Assembly: GCF_030766825.1 (NCBI RefSeq)
Contig: NZ_JASFDV010000001.1
Coordinates: 1-64,000 of the forward strand
Reading direction: 5' to 3'
Length of the DNA: 64,000 nt
DNA from: Nocardiopsis sp. CC223A
GTDB lineage: Bacteria > Actinomycetota > Actinomycetes > Streptosporangiales > Streptosporangiaceae
Position numbers and translations under genes: made by a program. The notes under the pieces are model-generated. The model was not told the DNA's origin. It saw nothing but the letters and a program-made list of their open reading frames with translations, and made no database searches. Shown here piece by piece: positions 44,117-54,431 of this stretch (its first letter is position 1; each line of letters begins with the position of its first letter).

Positions 44117-44821
44117 TCAGACGTCGGCGGTGACCGGCTCGAACTTGTAGCCCAGCCCGCGCACCGTGACGATGTACTTGGGGCTGCCGGGGTCGTCCTC
44201 GATCTTGGCGCGCAGCCGCTTGACGTGCACGTCGAGGGTCTTGGTGTCGCCGACGTAGTCGGCACCCCACACGCGGTCGATGAGCTGCATCCGGGTCAGC
44301 ACCCGACCGGCGTTGCGCAGCAGCACCTCCAGGAGCTCGAACTCCTTGAGGGGAAGCTGCACGTTGTCGCCGCGCACGGTCACCACGTGGCGGTCCACGT
44401 CCATCCGGACCGGACCCGCCTCCAGTGCCGTGGGCAGCCCGGGCTCGTCGATGACCTCCCCGCCCCGGCGACGCAGCACCGCGCGGATGCGGGCCACCAG
44501 CTCCCGGGAGGAGAAGGGCTTGGTCACGTAGTCGTCGGCGCCCAGCTCCAGACCGACGACCTTGTCGATCTCGGAGTCCTTGGCGGTCAGCATGATCACC
44601 GGAACGCTGGACTTCTGCCGCAGGCTCCGGCACACCTCGGTGCCCGACAGTCCCGGCAGCATCAGGTCCAGCAGGACCAGGTCGGCGCCGGTGCGGTCGA
44701 AGGTCTCCAGGGCCACGGTCCCGGTGGGGGCCACGGCGACCTCGAAGCCCTCCTTGCGCAGCATGTAGGACAGGGCGTCGCTGTAGGACTCCTCGTCCTC
44801 GACCACGAGTACACGAGTCAC
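44117..44821 (-). CDS. regX3: OmpR/PhoB-family response regulator, RegX3/PhoP type
   Basis: A 234-residue regulator. The receiver domain has E9/D9-E acidic residues in VVEDEES, phosphoacceptor D52 in LLDLMLPG, T in IMLTAKDSE and K in ADDYVTKPFSS. The C-terminal winged helix has LPLKEFELLEVLLRN and TLDVHVKRLRAKIEDDPG. With the adjacent SenX3-like kinase and PhoU it forms the phosphate-starvation system (PhoP in streptomycetes, RegX3 in mycobacteria). GTG 44821 overlaps the kinase stop (GTGA), so the pair is coupled. Confidence 0.94.
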   Translation of the reverse strand: MTRVLVVEDEESYSDALSYMLRKEGFEVAVAPTGTVALETFDRTGADLVLLDLMLPGLSGTEVCRSLRQKSSVPVIMLTAKDSEIDKVVGLELGADDYVTKPFSSRELVARIRAVLRRRGGEVIDEPGLPTALEAGPVRMDVDRHVVTVRGDNVQLPLKEFELLEVLLRNAGRVLTRMQLIDRVWGADYVGDTKTLDVHVKRLRAKIEDDPGSPKYIVTVRGLGYKFEPVTADV

Positions 44822-46011
44822 TGTGCCGCCTCCTGACGGTCGGTGTTCCGGGTGGCGTCCAGCCCCCGGTCGTCGGGTCTGGGCAGACGCAGAGTGAACG
44901 TCGACCCCGACCCCTCCTTGCTCCACACGGTCACTTCTCCACGATGGTGGGTCATGATGTGCTTGACGATCGCCAGGCCCAGTCCGGTACCTCCGGTGGC
45001 CCGGCTCCGAGCGGCGTCCACACGATAGAACCGCTCGAAGATCCTTTCCAGGTCCTGCTGGGGGATGCCGATCCCCTGGTCGGCGACGCTGATGTCCACG
45101 GTGGAACGCGTCAGCGCGACCGACACGGCGACCCGGGTGTTCTTGGGGCTGTACGAGACGGCGTTCGTGATCAGGTTGCGCAGCGCCGTGCCCAGCAGCC
45201 CCTCGTCGCCCAGGACGGTGATGCCCTCGGCTCCGCTGCCCACCAGTTCGATGCCCTTGGCGTCGGCGGGCATGCGCACCGCGTCCAGGGCCTCCTCCAC
45301 CACGCCGCCCAGGTCCACCCGGGTGGGCTCGGCCATCGGCTCCGCGCCCTGGATGCGCGAGAGCGTGATGAGGTCCTGGATGAGCGCGGTCAGCCGCGAC
45401 GCCTCCGTCTGCATGCGGTCGGTGAACCTGCGCACGGCCTCGGGGTCGTCACTGGCGTCCTGTACGGTTTCGGCCAAGAGTGACAACGCACCGACCGGCG
45501 TTTTCAGTTCGTGGGAGATGTTCGCCACGAAATCCCGGCGCACCGCCTCCACCCTCCGGTGCTCGGTCTGGTCCTCGGCCAGCACCAGCACCAGCCCGGT
45601 GCCGCCCAACGGCGCCACCCGCACGGCGAAGGACGTCGCGTCGGGGCCGAACTTGCGCACGGCCACCTCGATCTCGGTCTCCCGGATGACGCCGTCGCGC
45701 CGCACGCGGCGGGCGAGGGAGAGCAGCTCGTCGATGACCAGCTCCTCACCTCGGACGATACCGAAGGCCCGAGCGGCCGAGGAGGCGCGCAGCACCCGGT
45801 CGGCGGAGTCCAGGACCACGGCGGAGGAAGGGAGCGCGGAGAGGACCTCGGCGATGCCCGGCGGCAGCGTGGTGCCGTCGTTGCGCGGCGGAGCGGGCAG
45901 CGGTCGCTCGGTGGCGCCGGCGCGAAAGAACGAGCCCGCGAGGACGCCCACGACGACGCCCGCGACGAGTCCGATGATGCCGGTCAGAGCGGCGAGAAGT
46001 TCCCCTTGCAC
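44818..46011 (-). CDS. senX3: SenX3/PhoR-type sensor histidine kinase
   Basis: A 397-residue kinase with one or two N-terminal membrane helices (TGIIGLVAGVVVGVLAGSFF), a PAS-like domain (VLSALPSSAVVLDSADRVLRASSAA), the HisKA phosphoacceptor H167 in FVANISHELKTPVGAL, and the ATPase domain with NLITNAVSYSP, DQGIGIP and GTGLGLAIVKHIM. It senses phosphate status together with PhoU. Start at GTG 46011. It lies head to head with phoU 125 bp away, the arrangement seen in other actinomycetes. Confidence 0.94.
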   Translation of the reverse strand: MQGELLAALTGIIGLVAGVVVGVLAGSFFRAGATERPLPAPPRNDGTTLPPGIAEVLSALPSSAVVLDSADRVLRASSAARAFGIVRGEELVIDELLSLARRVRRDGVIRETEIEVAVRKFGPDATSFAVRVAPLGGTGLVLVLAEDQTEHRRVEAVRRDFVANISHELKTPVGALSLLAETVQDASDDPEAVRRFTDRMQTEASRLTALIQDLITLSRIQGAEPMAEPTRVDLGGVVEEALDAVRMPADAKGIELVGSGAEGITVLGDEGLLGTALRNLITNAVSYSPKNTRVAVSVALTRSTVDISVADQGIGIPQQDLERIFERFYRVDAARSRATGGTGLGLAIVKHIMTHHRGEVTVWSKEGSGSTFTLRLPRPDDRGLDATRNTDRQEAAQ

Positions 46012-46135
46012 GTTTCGATCGTAAACGTGCGGACTGGACCTTTACCCGGTCAGGGCCTGTGTCATGGTCTAGGTTCTTCCAGCGTTCACCGACTCTTGTC
46101 CGACTCTTCAGGAAACCACTGGGAGCATTGACACC

Positions 46136-46798
46136 ATGCGCGATACGTACCACGAGGACCTCGACAGCCTGAGCGAGCGCCTCATCGAGATGACCCGCCT
46201 GGCCAGACACGCCATCGCCAGGGCCACCACGGCCCTGCTGGACAGTGACCTGGACGCGGCCCAAGAGGTCATCTCCGGTGACGAGAAGATCAACCGACTC
46301 GACCAGGAGGTCGAGGAGACCGCGTTCAGTCTGATGGCCCGGCAGCAGCCGGTCGCCTCCGACCTGAGGACGATCATCACCTCGCTGTACATGCGCGGAG
46401 ACCTGGAGCGGATGGGCGACCACGCCGTCCACCTGGCCAAGATCGCCCGCCGCCGCCACCCCGACTCGGCGATCCCCGAGCCGGTCCGCTCCATCGTCCT
46501 GGAGATGGGCCACCAGGCGGAGATGCTGGTGACCAAGGCCGGGGAGGTCATCCGGCACCGCGACCCCGACACCGCGCTGGAGCTGGACGAGGACGACGAC
46601 CGGATGGACCGGCTGCGCCGCAAGCTCCTCCAGCGCATCCTCACCCCCGGCTGGGAGTACGGGGTGGAGGCCACCATGGACGTCACCCTGGTGGGGCGGT
46701 TCTACGAGCGTTTCGGTGACCACGCGGTGCACGTCGCGGACAACCTCGTCTACATGGTGACGGGGGAGCGACGCGAGGACTACGAGCCGGAGAGCTGA
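46136..46798 (+). CDS. phoU: Phosphate signalling protein PhoU
   Basis: A 220-residue protein of two PhoU helical repeats with the conserved metal-binding boxes: MRGDLERMGDHAVHLA in the first repeat and VGRFYERFGDHAVHVADNL in the second. It connects phosphate transport to the SenX3/RegX3 kinase pair encoded divergently. ATG 46136 follows GGGAGCATTGACACC. Confidence 0.96.
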   Translation: MRDTYHEDLDSLSERLIEMTRLARHAIARATTALLDSDLDAAQEVISGDEKINRLDQEVEETAFSLMARQQPVASDLRTIITSLYMRGDLERMGDHAVHLAKIARRRHPDSAIPEPVRSIVLEMGHQAEMLVTKAGEVIRHRDPDTALELDEDDDRMDRLRRKLLQRILTPGWEYGVEATMDVTLVGRFYERFGDHAVHVADNLVYMVTGERREDYEPES

Positions 46799-47023
46799 GC
46801 CGGGGTGTGCGCCGCCCGCGGGACCCGGGTCCGGGGGGAGCCGGTCTCGGGGGCGCGTGCGGCCCCGGCATGGTGATACGAATCTCTTCCCGGCTGCTCC
46901 GGCGGTGCGCGGAGCCGGCTTCGCGCACCCCCGCGCGAGGGTCGTCGAACCCTTCCGGTAAAGGGCCGTCGGGCCTCCCGGACCTGCACGGATCGGACTC
47001 TCTTGACCGGTCGGGTAGACTTT

Positions 47024-47073
47024 GTCAAGCCCTAAAAAGTGGGGCTTGACCTGCGTGTTCGCAAACCTAATAG
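47024..47073 (+). promoter_or_regulatory. carD promoter with an inverted repeat overlapping the -35 box
   Basis: TTGACC (47046-47051) and TAATAG (47068-47073) with a 16-bp spacer form a sigma-A-like promoter before carD. A perfect 9-bp inverted repeat GTCAAGCCC / GGGCTTGAC (47024-47032 and 47042-47050, 9-nt AT-rich loop) overlaps the -35. It could be an operator or the end of an attenuating hairpin. It stands in a 332-bp stretch (46799-47130) with no other gene. Confidence 0.6.
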
Positions 47074-47130
47074 GTACGTTAAGTCACAGATTCATGGTAT
47101 CCTTGTGGTAGCGGAAGGGGTACCTGTCAC

Positions 47131-47613
47131 ATGGCTTTCAAGGTCGGCGACACTGTTGTCTACCCCCATCATGGGGCTGCTCGTATTGAAGCGATCGAGA
47201 CTCGCACCATTAAGGGCGAGGACAGAACCTACCTCGTTCTGAGGGTCGACAAGGGCGATCTGACGGTGCGCGTGCCGGCCGCGAACGCCGAGGATGTCGG
47301 CGTTCGTGACGTGGTGGGGCAGGAGGGCCTGGACAAGGTCTTCGAGGTGCTGCGTGCACCGCACACCGAAGAGCCCACCAACTGGTCGAGGCGCTACAAG
47401 GCCAACCTGGAGAAGCTCGCCTCCGGCGATGTCAACAAGGTCGCCGAGGTCGTGCGCGACCTGTGGCGCCGGGACAAGGAGCGCGGTCTCTCCGCCGGTG
47501 AGAAGCGGATGCTCGCCAAGGCGCGCCAGATTCTCGTCAGCGAGCTCGCCCTCGCGGAAAAGACCAACGAGGACAAGGCCGAAGCCCTCCTCGACGAGGT
47601 TCTCACGAACTGA
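47131..47613 (+). CDS. carD: CarD-family RNA-polymerase-binding regulator
   Basis: A 160-residue protein with the N-terminal RNAP-interaction domain ([40 protein letters not shown]) and a helical C-terminal domain ([37 protein letters not shown]). CarD stabilises open complexes at ribosomal and housekeeping promoters and is essential in mycobacteria. Codon use is slightly less GC-biased at the 5' end than in neighbours. It is followed by ispF after 26 bp. Confidence 0.97.
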   Translation: MAFKVGDTVVYPHHGAARIEAIETRTIKGEDRTYLVLRVDKGDLTVRVPAANAEDVGVRDVVGQEGLDKVFEVLRAPHTEEPTNWSRRYKANLEKLASGDVNKVAEVVRDLWRRDKERGLSAGEKRMLAKARQILVSELALAEKTNEDKAEALLDEVLTN

Positions 47614-47639
47614 AGCACGGTCGCGGAATCACATAATTC

Positions 47640-48119
47640 ATGACGAAAATTCCTCGGGTGGGCGTCGGCACCGACGTCCATCCGTTTTCTCCTGGACGCA
47701 CCCTTTTTCTCGCCGGTTTGGAATGGCCGGGAGAGGAAGGCGTCAGTGGTCATTCCGATGGTGATGTCGCCGCGCACGCCGCATGTGATGCATTGTTCTC
47801 CGCGTGCGGCCTGGGCGACCTGGGGTCCAACTTCGGCACCTCGGAACCCCGGTGGAAGGGCGCCTCGGGCGCCGTGCTGCTCGCCGAGACGGTCGCCCGC
47901 GTGCGCGCGGCCGGTTTCGAGGTCGGCAACATCGCGGTGCAGATCGTCAGCAACCGGCCCAAGTTCGCGCCCCGGCGCGCGGAGGCCGAGAAAACGCTGA
48001 CGGAGATCGTCGGGGCGCCGGTGACGGTGTCGGCCACCACCACCGACGGACTGGGCCTCACCGGGCGCGGCGAGGGCATCGCGGCCATCGCCACCGCCCT
48101 GTGCGTTCCCGTGGACTGA
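47640..48119 (+). CDS. ispF: 2-C-methyl-D-erythritol 2,4-cyclodiphosphate synthase
   Basis: A 159-residue MEP-pathway enzyme. Zinc ligands appear in GTDVHPF and [15 protein letters not shown]; the substrate loop is [15 protein letters not shown] and the C-terminal [19 protein letters not shown] is typical. It makes ME-cPP for isoprenoid synthesis. In streptomycetes ispD lies between carD and ispF; here ispF follows carD directly, so ispD must be elsewhere. Confidence 0.97.
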   Translation: MTKIPRVGVGTDVHPFSPGRTLFLAGLEWPGEEGVSGHSDGDVAAHAACDALFSACGLGDLGSNFGTSEPRWKGASGAVLLAETVARVRAAGFEVGNIAVQIVSNRPKFAPRRAEAEKTLTEIVGAPVTVSATTTDGLGLTGRGEGIAAIATALCVPVD

Positions 48120-48138
48120 CCTCCCGAACAGCCCGTCA

Positions 48139-48168
48139 ACGCCCCGCGGCCCCCGGCCGCGGGGCGTT
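48139..48168 (+). terminator. Hairpin terminator after ispF
   Basis: Stem AACGCCCCGCGGCC / GGCCGCGGGGCGTT followed by CTTCTT, 20 bp after the ispF stop. Confidence 0.9.
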
Positions 48169-48256
48169 CTTCTTCACACCGCCGCAACATCCCTGCCGCT
48201 ACCCTCCTGAGCCGGACATGTGTTGTCCAAGTGTCATAAAAGGTTCAAGGGGGAAC

Positions 48257-49258
48257 ATGACGGACGTCAACGAGGTCGTTCCGGCCGTCCGGCCCGAGGC
48301 ACCGGAGCCCGGGCGGCGTGCGACGCCGCCCGACCGGTGGGCGCCCTGGCGGCGCGGAGCGGTCGTCGCGGTGCTCACGGCGCTGGTCGCCCTCGCGGTC
48401 GCCGTTCCCGCACTGGTCCCCGACACCCCGGCGCACCTGGGCGGACTCTGGGAGACCGTGCTGCCCTGGAGCGTGCTGCTGGTCCCCGTCGCCGCGGCCG
48501 CGGCGCTCGTACGGCGCTCGATCCCCGCCGGTCCGGCGGCCCTGCTCCTGCTCGCCGTTTGGCTGTCGGGACCCGGGAAGCCGTTGATCACCCCCGACCC
48601 CGGGGTCGAACCCAACCTGACGGTGGTCACCCACAACGTGAACGCCGCCACCACCGACACCGGGTCCGTGAGCGGGGTGCTGCTGTCCGCCGCCCCCGAC
48701 CTGGTGGCTCTGGAAGAGGTCACCTGGGAGCAGTGGGAGGACTACGACGCGGAACTCACCGGGTCTCTGCCGTACTCCGTGCGCGAGGGCACCGTCGGCC
48801 TGTGGAGCCGCCACCCCATCGTCGGCGCCGAGCCGGTGGACACCGGGATGGGGTGGGCCCGGGCGCTGCGCGCGGAGGTGGACGGGCCGGGGGGCGTGTT
48901 CGCGGTGTACGTGGTGCACCTGGCGTCGGTGCGGATGGGCTCCTCCGGCTTCGACGTGGAGCGCCGCAACGCCGGTGTGAGCGCGCTGGGGGAGGCGGTC
49001 TCCCGGGAGCCCCTGGAGCGGGTGGTGCTCATGGGCGACCTGAACGCGAGCACGGACGACCGGGGGCTGGAACCGCTCACGTCGCGGATGGACTCGGCGC
49101 ACGAGGCGGGGGAGGGGCTCGGCTTCAGCTGGCCCGCCGACTTCCCGATGGTGCGGATCGACCACATCCTCACGCGCGGGACGACCGCCGCGCAGGCGTG
49201 GTCGCTGCCGCGGACGGGCAGCGACCACGTACCGGTCGCCGCCCGGCTCCGGCTCTGA
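48257..49258 (+). CDS. Membrane-anchored endonuclease/exonuclease/phosphatase (EEP) family protein
   Basis: A 333-residue protein with three N-terminal membrane helices (about residues 33-115) and a C-terminal EEP domain. The catalytic motifs are TVVTHNVNAAT, DLVALEEVTWEQW (the glutamate metal ligand), VLMGDLNAS and SDHVPVAARL (aspartate-histidine). Members act as phosphatases or nucleases outside the membrane; the substrate is unknown. ATG 48257 lies behind AAGGGGGAAC. Confidence 0.88.
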   Translation: MTDVNEVVPAVRPEAPEPGRRATPPDRWAPWRRGAVVAVLTALVALAVAVPALVPDTPAHLGGLWETVLPWSVLLVPVAAAAALVRRSIPAGPAALLLLAVWLSGPGKPLITPDPGVEPNLTVVTHNVNAATTDTGSVSGVLLSAAPDLVALEEVTWEQWEDYDAELTGSLPYSVREGTVGLWSRHPIVGAEPVDTGMGWARALRAEVDGPGGVFAVYVVHLASVRMGSSGFDVERRNAGVSALGEAVSREPLERVVLMGDLNASTDDRGLEPLTSRMDSAHEAGEGLGFSWPADFPMVRIDHILTRGTTAAQAWSLPRTGSDHVPVAARLRL

Positions 49259-49264
49259 GGCCGG

Positions 49265-51235
49265 TCACTCGTCGGGGCGCAGGGGTTCGCTGCGCACCCG
49301 CCGGGAGGGCGGGCCGGAGGCGAAGTCGGGCATCGGCGGCCGCGGGGGCTTGAGGACCATGGGCCGCTTCTCCAGCTCGGGTCGGCGGCGCAGGGGTTCG
49401 GTGGTGCGCTCGGCGTCGTCGTCGGTGTCGTCCTCCCGCGGACGGGCCGCGCCGGGCGGTACGGCGGGTGCGCCGGGCCCGGACTGCCGGGTCCGGCCGG
49501 AGCCGGACTCGGGCGCGGGGGCCGCCGGGGAGGTCGCGGGCACCCGGTCGTCGGGGTCCTCGGGCGTGTGCGGGTCCTCGGCCGCCGGAGCATCGGACGC
49601 GCTCCGCGCACCGGCCCGGGCGGTACGGGAGGGCGCGGGCCACAGGGGTTCGTCCTCGCCCGCGGGGGTGGCTTCGGCCGTGTCCACGGGTTCGGCGGTC
49701 GGGGGGTGCGGGTCGTCGTCCCCGGCCTGCTCGGCGGTCGTCGGCCCCGTCGCCGAGACGCGGATCCGAGGCGTGACGGGCCACAGGTCGTCGTCGGCGG
49801 CGGACGGTGCGGTGGCGGCCGGGACACCGTGGCCGGTGTCCGCCGGGCGCGGGTCGGCGGCAGGCGGGGACCAGACCGGGCGGTCGTCGGAGAGGTCGTC
49901 CGACAGCACGGAGCGGGAATCGGCCATCGGGTCGTCCGGAATGCGGAAGGCCGCGCGGACGGCGGGACCGGTGTCGTGGTCCAGCGCGGGTGCGGGCACC
50001 TCCTCCGGCTCCTCCGGGGCGTCCTCCTCCGGGGGCGTCCAGACCGGCGGAACGTATTCGGCGCGGGTCCAGGTGTCCTCGTCGTCCTCCGGCGGCTCCC
50101 AGCTGACGCCGAAGGCGGGCGTGTCCGCGGGCTCCTCCTCCGGGGTCTCCTCCCGGGGTTCCTCCTCCGGGGCCTCCTCCTCCACGGCCTCCGGGACGCC
50201 GTCCTGCGCGGGCGCCCCGGCGACGGCGGGCTCCGGGACCGGTGCGGTCCCGGGCGCCTCCGCCTCGTCGGTGACCGGGTCACCGGGCAGCGGGTCGTGC
50301 TCGAAGCCCTCGTCCGCGGGGCCCGTCGACACGGGCGCCCGCACCGGTGCGGGCTCGGGCTCCGACTCGGGTTCGGGCTCGGAGGCGATCGGGACCAGCG
50401 GCGGGTTCTCGGCGGCCTCCTTGATGGGGTTGCCCCCACCGCTACCGCGGCGCGGCAGCGGCAGGGTCGGCACCGAGACCTCCGGTTCCGGGTCCTCAGG
50501 CTCGGGGGCCGCCTCCTCGCTCCGCGCGGCGGCGGGCTCCGGGGCGGCGACGGGCTCGGGCCCGTCCGCGTCGGGGCGACCGGCCTCCTCCGGCTCCGCG
50601 GGAGGGGTCGCCGAGGGGCCCAGCCCCAGGCCCATCAGGCGCTCCTCCAGCGAGCGTCCGTCGTCCTCGGCGGTCGGCGGCTCCTCGTCGTACACCACCG
50701 CGCGGGCGGGCAGCACCGTCGTGCGGTCGTCCGACGGTTCGGGCAGGGGGCCGCCGGTGCGGCGTTTGCGCCGCAGGTGGGCGCGGGCCGCCATCCACAG
50801 CAGCAGGGCGACCAGCAGCGCCACCAGCGGGGCCACCGCCACGATGACGTTGGCGACCCGCTGCGGGATCGACTCGATCAGCCCCAGGTTGTTGAGCACC
50901 ATGACCGCCCCGGCGAACAGCACCAGCAGCGGGATCAGCACCAGGTCCACCCAGGCGCGGCGGCGCGGCGGCGCGTCACGCAGCAGGTAGCTGGTCCAGC
51001 ACGCCATGAGCAGCAGCAGCGTGTACGTCACCGGGAACACGTGGACGAGCAGGCCGCCGCGCGGGTGACCGTATTCGGCGAGCCGGAAGACACCGTTATA
51101 GGAGATCAGGAGGGCGCACAGGCCGATCAGCCCGACGAACAGGGCGCCGCCGGCGAGAGCGCCGGCTCCCGCGCCGCGACCCGTGGGGCTGCCGTTGCGT
51201 GTTCCTGCGCCGGGGGAATCGTTGTAAGGGGCCAT
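49265..51235 (-). CDS. Four-TM membrane protein with a ~480-residue acidic, Pro/Ala/Glu-rich tail
   Basis: A 656-residue protein. The first 170 residues hold four membrane helices (GALFVGLIGLCALLISYNG, VFPVTYTLLLLMACW, LVLIPLLVLFAGAVMVL, VIVAVAPLVALLVALLLWM) and a basic RAHLRRKRR end. The remainder is low-complexity, dominated by Pro, Ala, Glu and Asp, with little secondary structure expected. Short W-containing blocks recur in the tail (for example VSWEPPEDD, PPVWTPPEED, RPVWSPP, LWPVTPR, LWPAPSR), possibly repeated binding motifs. Function unknown. Confidence 0.75.
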   Translation of the reverse strand: MAPYNDSPGAGTRNGSPTGRGAGAGALAGGALFVGLIGLCALLISYNGVFRLAEYGHPRGGLLVHVFPVTYTLLLLMACWTSYLLRDAPPRRRAWVDLVLIPLLVLFAGAVMVLNNLGLIESIPQRVANVIVAVAPLVALLVALLLWMAARAHLRRKRRTGGPLPEPSDDRTTVLPARAVVYDEEPPTAEDDGRSLEERLMGLGLGPSATPPAEPEEAGRPDADGPEPVAAPEPAAARSEEAAPEPEDPEPEVSVPTLPLPRRGSGGGNPIKEAAENPPLVPIASEPEPESEPEPAPVRAPVSTGPADEGFEHDPLPGDPVTDEAEAPGTAPVPEPAVAGAPAQDGVPEAVEEEAPEEEPREETPEEEPADTPAFGVSWEPPEDDEDTWTRAEYVPPVWTPPEEDAPEEPEEVPAPALDHDTGPAVRAAFRIPDDPMADSRSVLSDDLSDDRPVWSPPAADPRPADTGHGVPAATAPSAADDDLWPVTPRIRVSATGPTTAEQAGDDDPHPPTAEPVDTAEATPAGEDEPLWPAPSRTARAGARSASDAPAAEDPHTPEDPDDRVPATSPAAPAPESGSGRTRQSGPGAPAVPPGAARPREDDTDDDAERTTEPLRRRPELEKRPMVLKPPRPPMPDFASGPPSRRVRSEPLRPDE

Positions 51236-51562
51236 CGCCTTCGCAGCGTAGTCGAGGAGATGCCGTTAACACGAGATTCCGTCCGATTCCGGTGGCTTCG
51301 CGACCGCGGGCACCAGCGGCGTTCCGTGGTGTTATGTCGGAATATGCAGCATCTCGTGACCTGCCGTTCCGTGATCACGACGCATTGTTCCGGGCTATCT
51401 CACACATCAGGTGACCGAATACGGTTCTCCATATTTGGGTGCTTCGGGACGTCCGATGAGGAAATCCCGGGTACCGGGACCCACTCGCCGCCCCGTGTCA
51501 CCTCCATGGGGGGTCCCGGTTTGTGACGCCGGTGCGAAGGGAAAGACGATACGCTTGACAAC
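51236..51562. other. Divergent promoter region, no gene recognised
   Basis: 327 bp between the acidic-tail membrane protein and cysS. It is relatively AT-richer than flanking DNA. A TACGCT box at 51550-51555 sits 7 nt before the cysS GTG. I see no T-box or other RNA element. Confidence 0.55.
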
Positions 51563-52963
<1,401 letters not shown>

Positions 52964-52983
52964 GGGCAGCGCACACGGACAGG

Positions 52984-53024
52984 GGCGGGGCGGCCCCCCG
53001 ATCTCCACGGTAGGCCGCCCCGCC
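52984..53024 (+). terminator. Hairpin terminator after cysS
   Basis: Stem GGCGGGGCGGCC / GGCCGCCCCGCC (52984-52995 and 53013-53024), 20 bp after the cysS stop. Confidence 0.8.
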
Positions 53025-53180
53025 GTCTGCCGCCACGGGTGTGCGGGGGCTGTGGACAACACGTGCGGTACCGCCTCGGCGGTACCCTGGGGGTTTGCCG
53101 CCGCCATCGGCGACGCGGCACCCCAACGGCCGGAGAACGCTTCCGGCATGCTCGCGATACGTAGCGGAGGGACGGCGACC

Positions 53181-54161
53181 ATGCCGGCGAAGAAGAGCAA
53201 GAAGGGCCCCACCAAGGGCAGCGGAGGCAAGGGCCGCCGGTCCCTGGAGGGCAAGAAGGGCACCCTGCCCGCCGAGCAGCGGCACTGGTACGACGGCAAG
53301 CAGCGCTCCAAGGCGATCCGCCGGGCCAAGGAGGTGGAGGCCTCCGGCGCCGCTCCGCGACCGGCCCGTTCGGGCGAGCCCGAGCGCCGCCGGGTCGACT
53401 CCGACCTGCTCGTGGGCCGCAACCCCGTGCTGGAGGCGCTGCGCGCGGGCATGCCCGCCAGCCGCCTCTTCCTCTCCAACAGCCTCGACTCCGACGACCG
53501 CGTCAACGAGGCCGCCCGCCTCGCCGGCGAACAGGGCGTGGAGGTGCTGGAGGTCACCCGCGCCGAGCTCGACCGGCGCTGCGACAGCAACGGCCAGCCG
53601 GGCGCCGTCCACCAGGGCATGGCCCTCCAGGCGCGGCCCTACCGCTACCTGGTGCCGGAGGACCTGCTCGAACGCGCCCTGGGCGCGGACGGGCCGCCGC
53701 TCATCGTCGCCCTCGACGGTGTGACCGACCCGCACAACCTGGGCGCGATCGCCCGCTCCGCGGCCGCGTTCGGCGCCGACGGCCTGCTCATCCCCGAGCG
53801 CCGCTCCGCCGGTGTCACCACCACCGTGTGGAAGACCTCGGCGGGCACCCTGGCCCGGCTCCCGATCGCGCAGGCCACCAACCTCACCCGGGCCCTGGAG
53901 GCCTTCAAGAAGGCGGGCCTGTTCGTCGTCGGCCTCGACGCCGACGGCGACGCCGCCATCCCGGGCCTGGACCTGGCCACCGGCCCGCTGGTCGTGGTGG
54001 TGGGCTCCGAGGGCAAGGGCCTGTCCCGCCTGGTGCGCGAATCCTGCGACGTGATCGCGAGCATCCCGATCCGCAACGCCGAGTCGCTCAACGCCTCCGT
54101 CGCCGCCGGGGTGTCCCTCTACGAGGTCGCCCGCCTGCGTGCCGAGCAGCGGGACTCCTGA
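53181..54161 (+). CDS. rlmB: 23S rRNA (guanosine-2251-2'-O)-methyltransferase RlmB
   Basis: A 326-residue SPOUT (TrmH-type) methyltransferase. A Lys-rich N-terminal tail (AKKSKKGPTKGSGGKGRR) precedes the substrate domain (LLVGRNPVLEALRAG) and the knot domain with LDGVTDPHNLGAIARSAAAFG, VVGSEGKGLSRLV and IPIRNAESLNASVAAGVSLYE. It methylates the 23S rRNA P-loop region. It often follows cysS in actinomycetes, as here. ATG 53181 lies behind GGAGGGACGGCGACC. Confidence 0.95.
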   Translation: MPAKKSKKGPTKGSGGKGRRSLEGKKGTLPAEQRHWYDGKQRSKAIRRAKEVEASGAAPRPARSGEPERRRVDSDLLVGRNPVLEALRAGMPASRLFLSNSLDSDDRVNEAARLAGEQGVEVLEVTRAELDRRCDSNGQPGAVHQGMALQARPYRYLVPEDLLERALGADGPPLIVALDGVTDPHNLGAIARSAAAFGADGLLIPERRSAGVTTTVWKTSAGTLARLPIAQATNLTRALEAFKKAGLFVVGLDADGDAAIPGLDLATGPLVVVVGSEGKGLSRLVRESCDVIASIPIRNAESLNASVAAGVSLYEVARLRAEQRDS

Positions 54162-54167
54162 TCCCCT

Positions 54168-54208
54168 CCGCCCCCGGTCCCCCGCAACGGGACCGGGGGC
54201 GGGCTTTT
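54168..54208 (+). terminator. Strong intrinsic terminator after rlmB
   Basis: Stem CCGCCCCCGGTCCC / GGGACCGGGGGCGG with a short loop and a terminal TTTT, one of few here with a clear T-run. Confidence 0.93.
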
Positions 54209-54280
54209 CCGAGTAGGCCGAAACGCGCCTCACCCGGTACCATTCGGGTGGACGCGGCTCCCCTCGGAGCCCGACGCCCC

Positions 54281-54353
54281 GCCGGCGTAGCTCAATTGGC
54301 AGAGCAGCCGCCTTGTAAGCGGCAGGTTAGGGGTTCAAGTCCCCTCGCCGGCT
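54281..54353 (+). tRNA. tRNA-Thr (anticodon TGT)
   Basis: A 73-nt cloverleaf: acceptor arms GCCGGCG / CGCCGGC, D-arm GCTCAATTGGCAGAGC, anticodon stem GCCGC / GCGGC with loop CTTGTAA (anticodon TGT), T-arm GGGGTTCAAGTCCCC and discriminator T. CCA is not encoded. A tyrosine recombinase gene begins 79 bp downstream, so this tRNA is the probable attachment site for the island that follows. Confidence 0.96.
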
Positions 54354-54431
54354 CTCACATGGTCTGACCTGGGACATCTCCAGGCGGAACACATCACTGC
54401 ACGTGTGTGACCGCTTGGAGAGCCACCGCTT

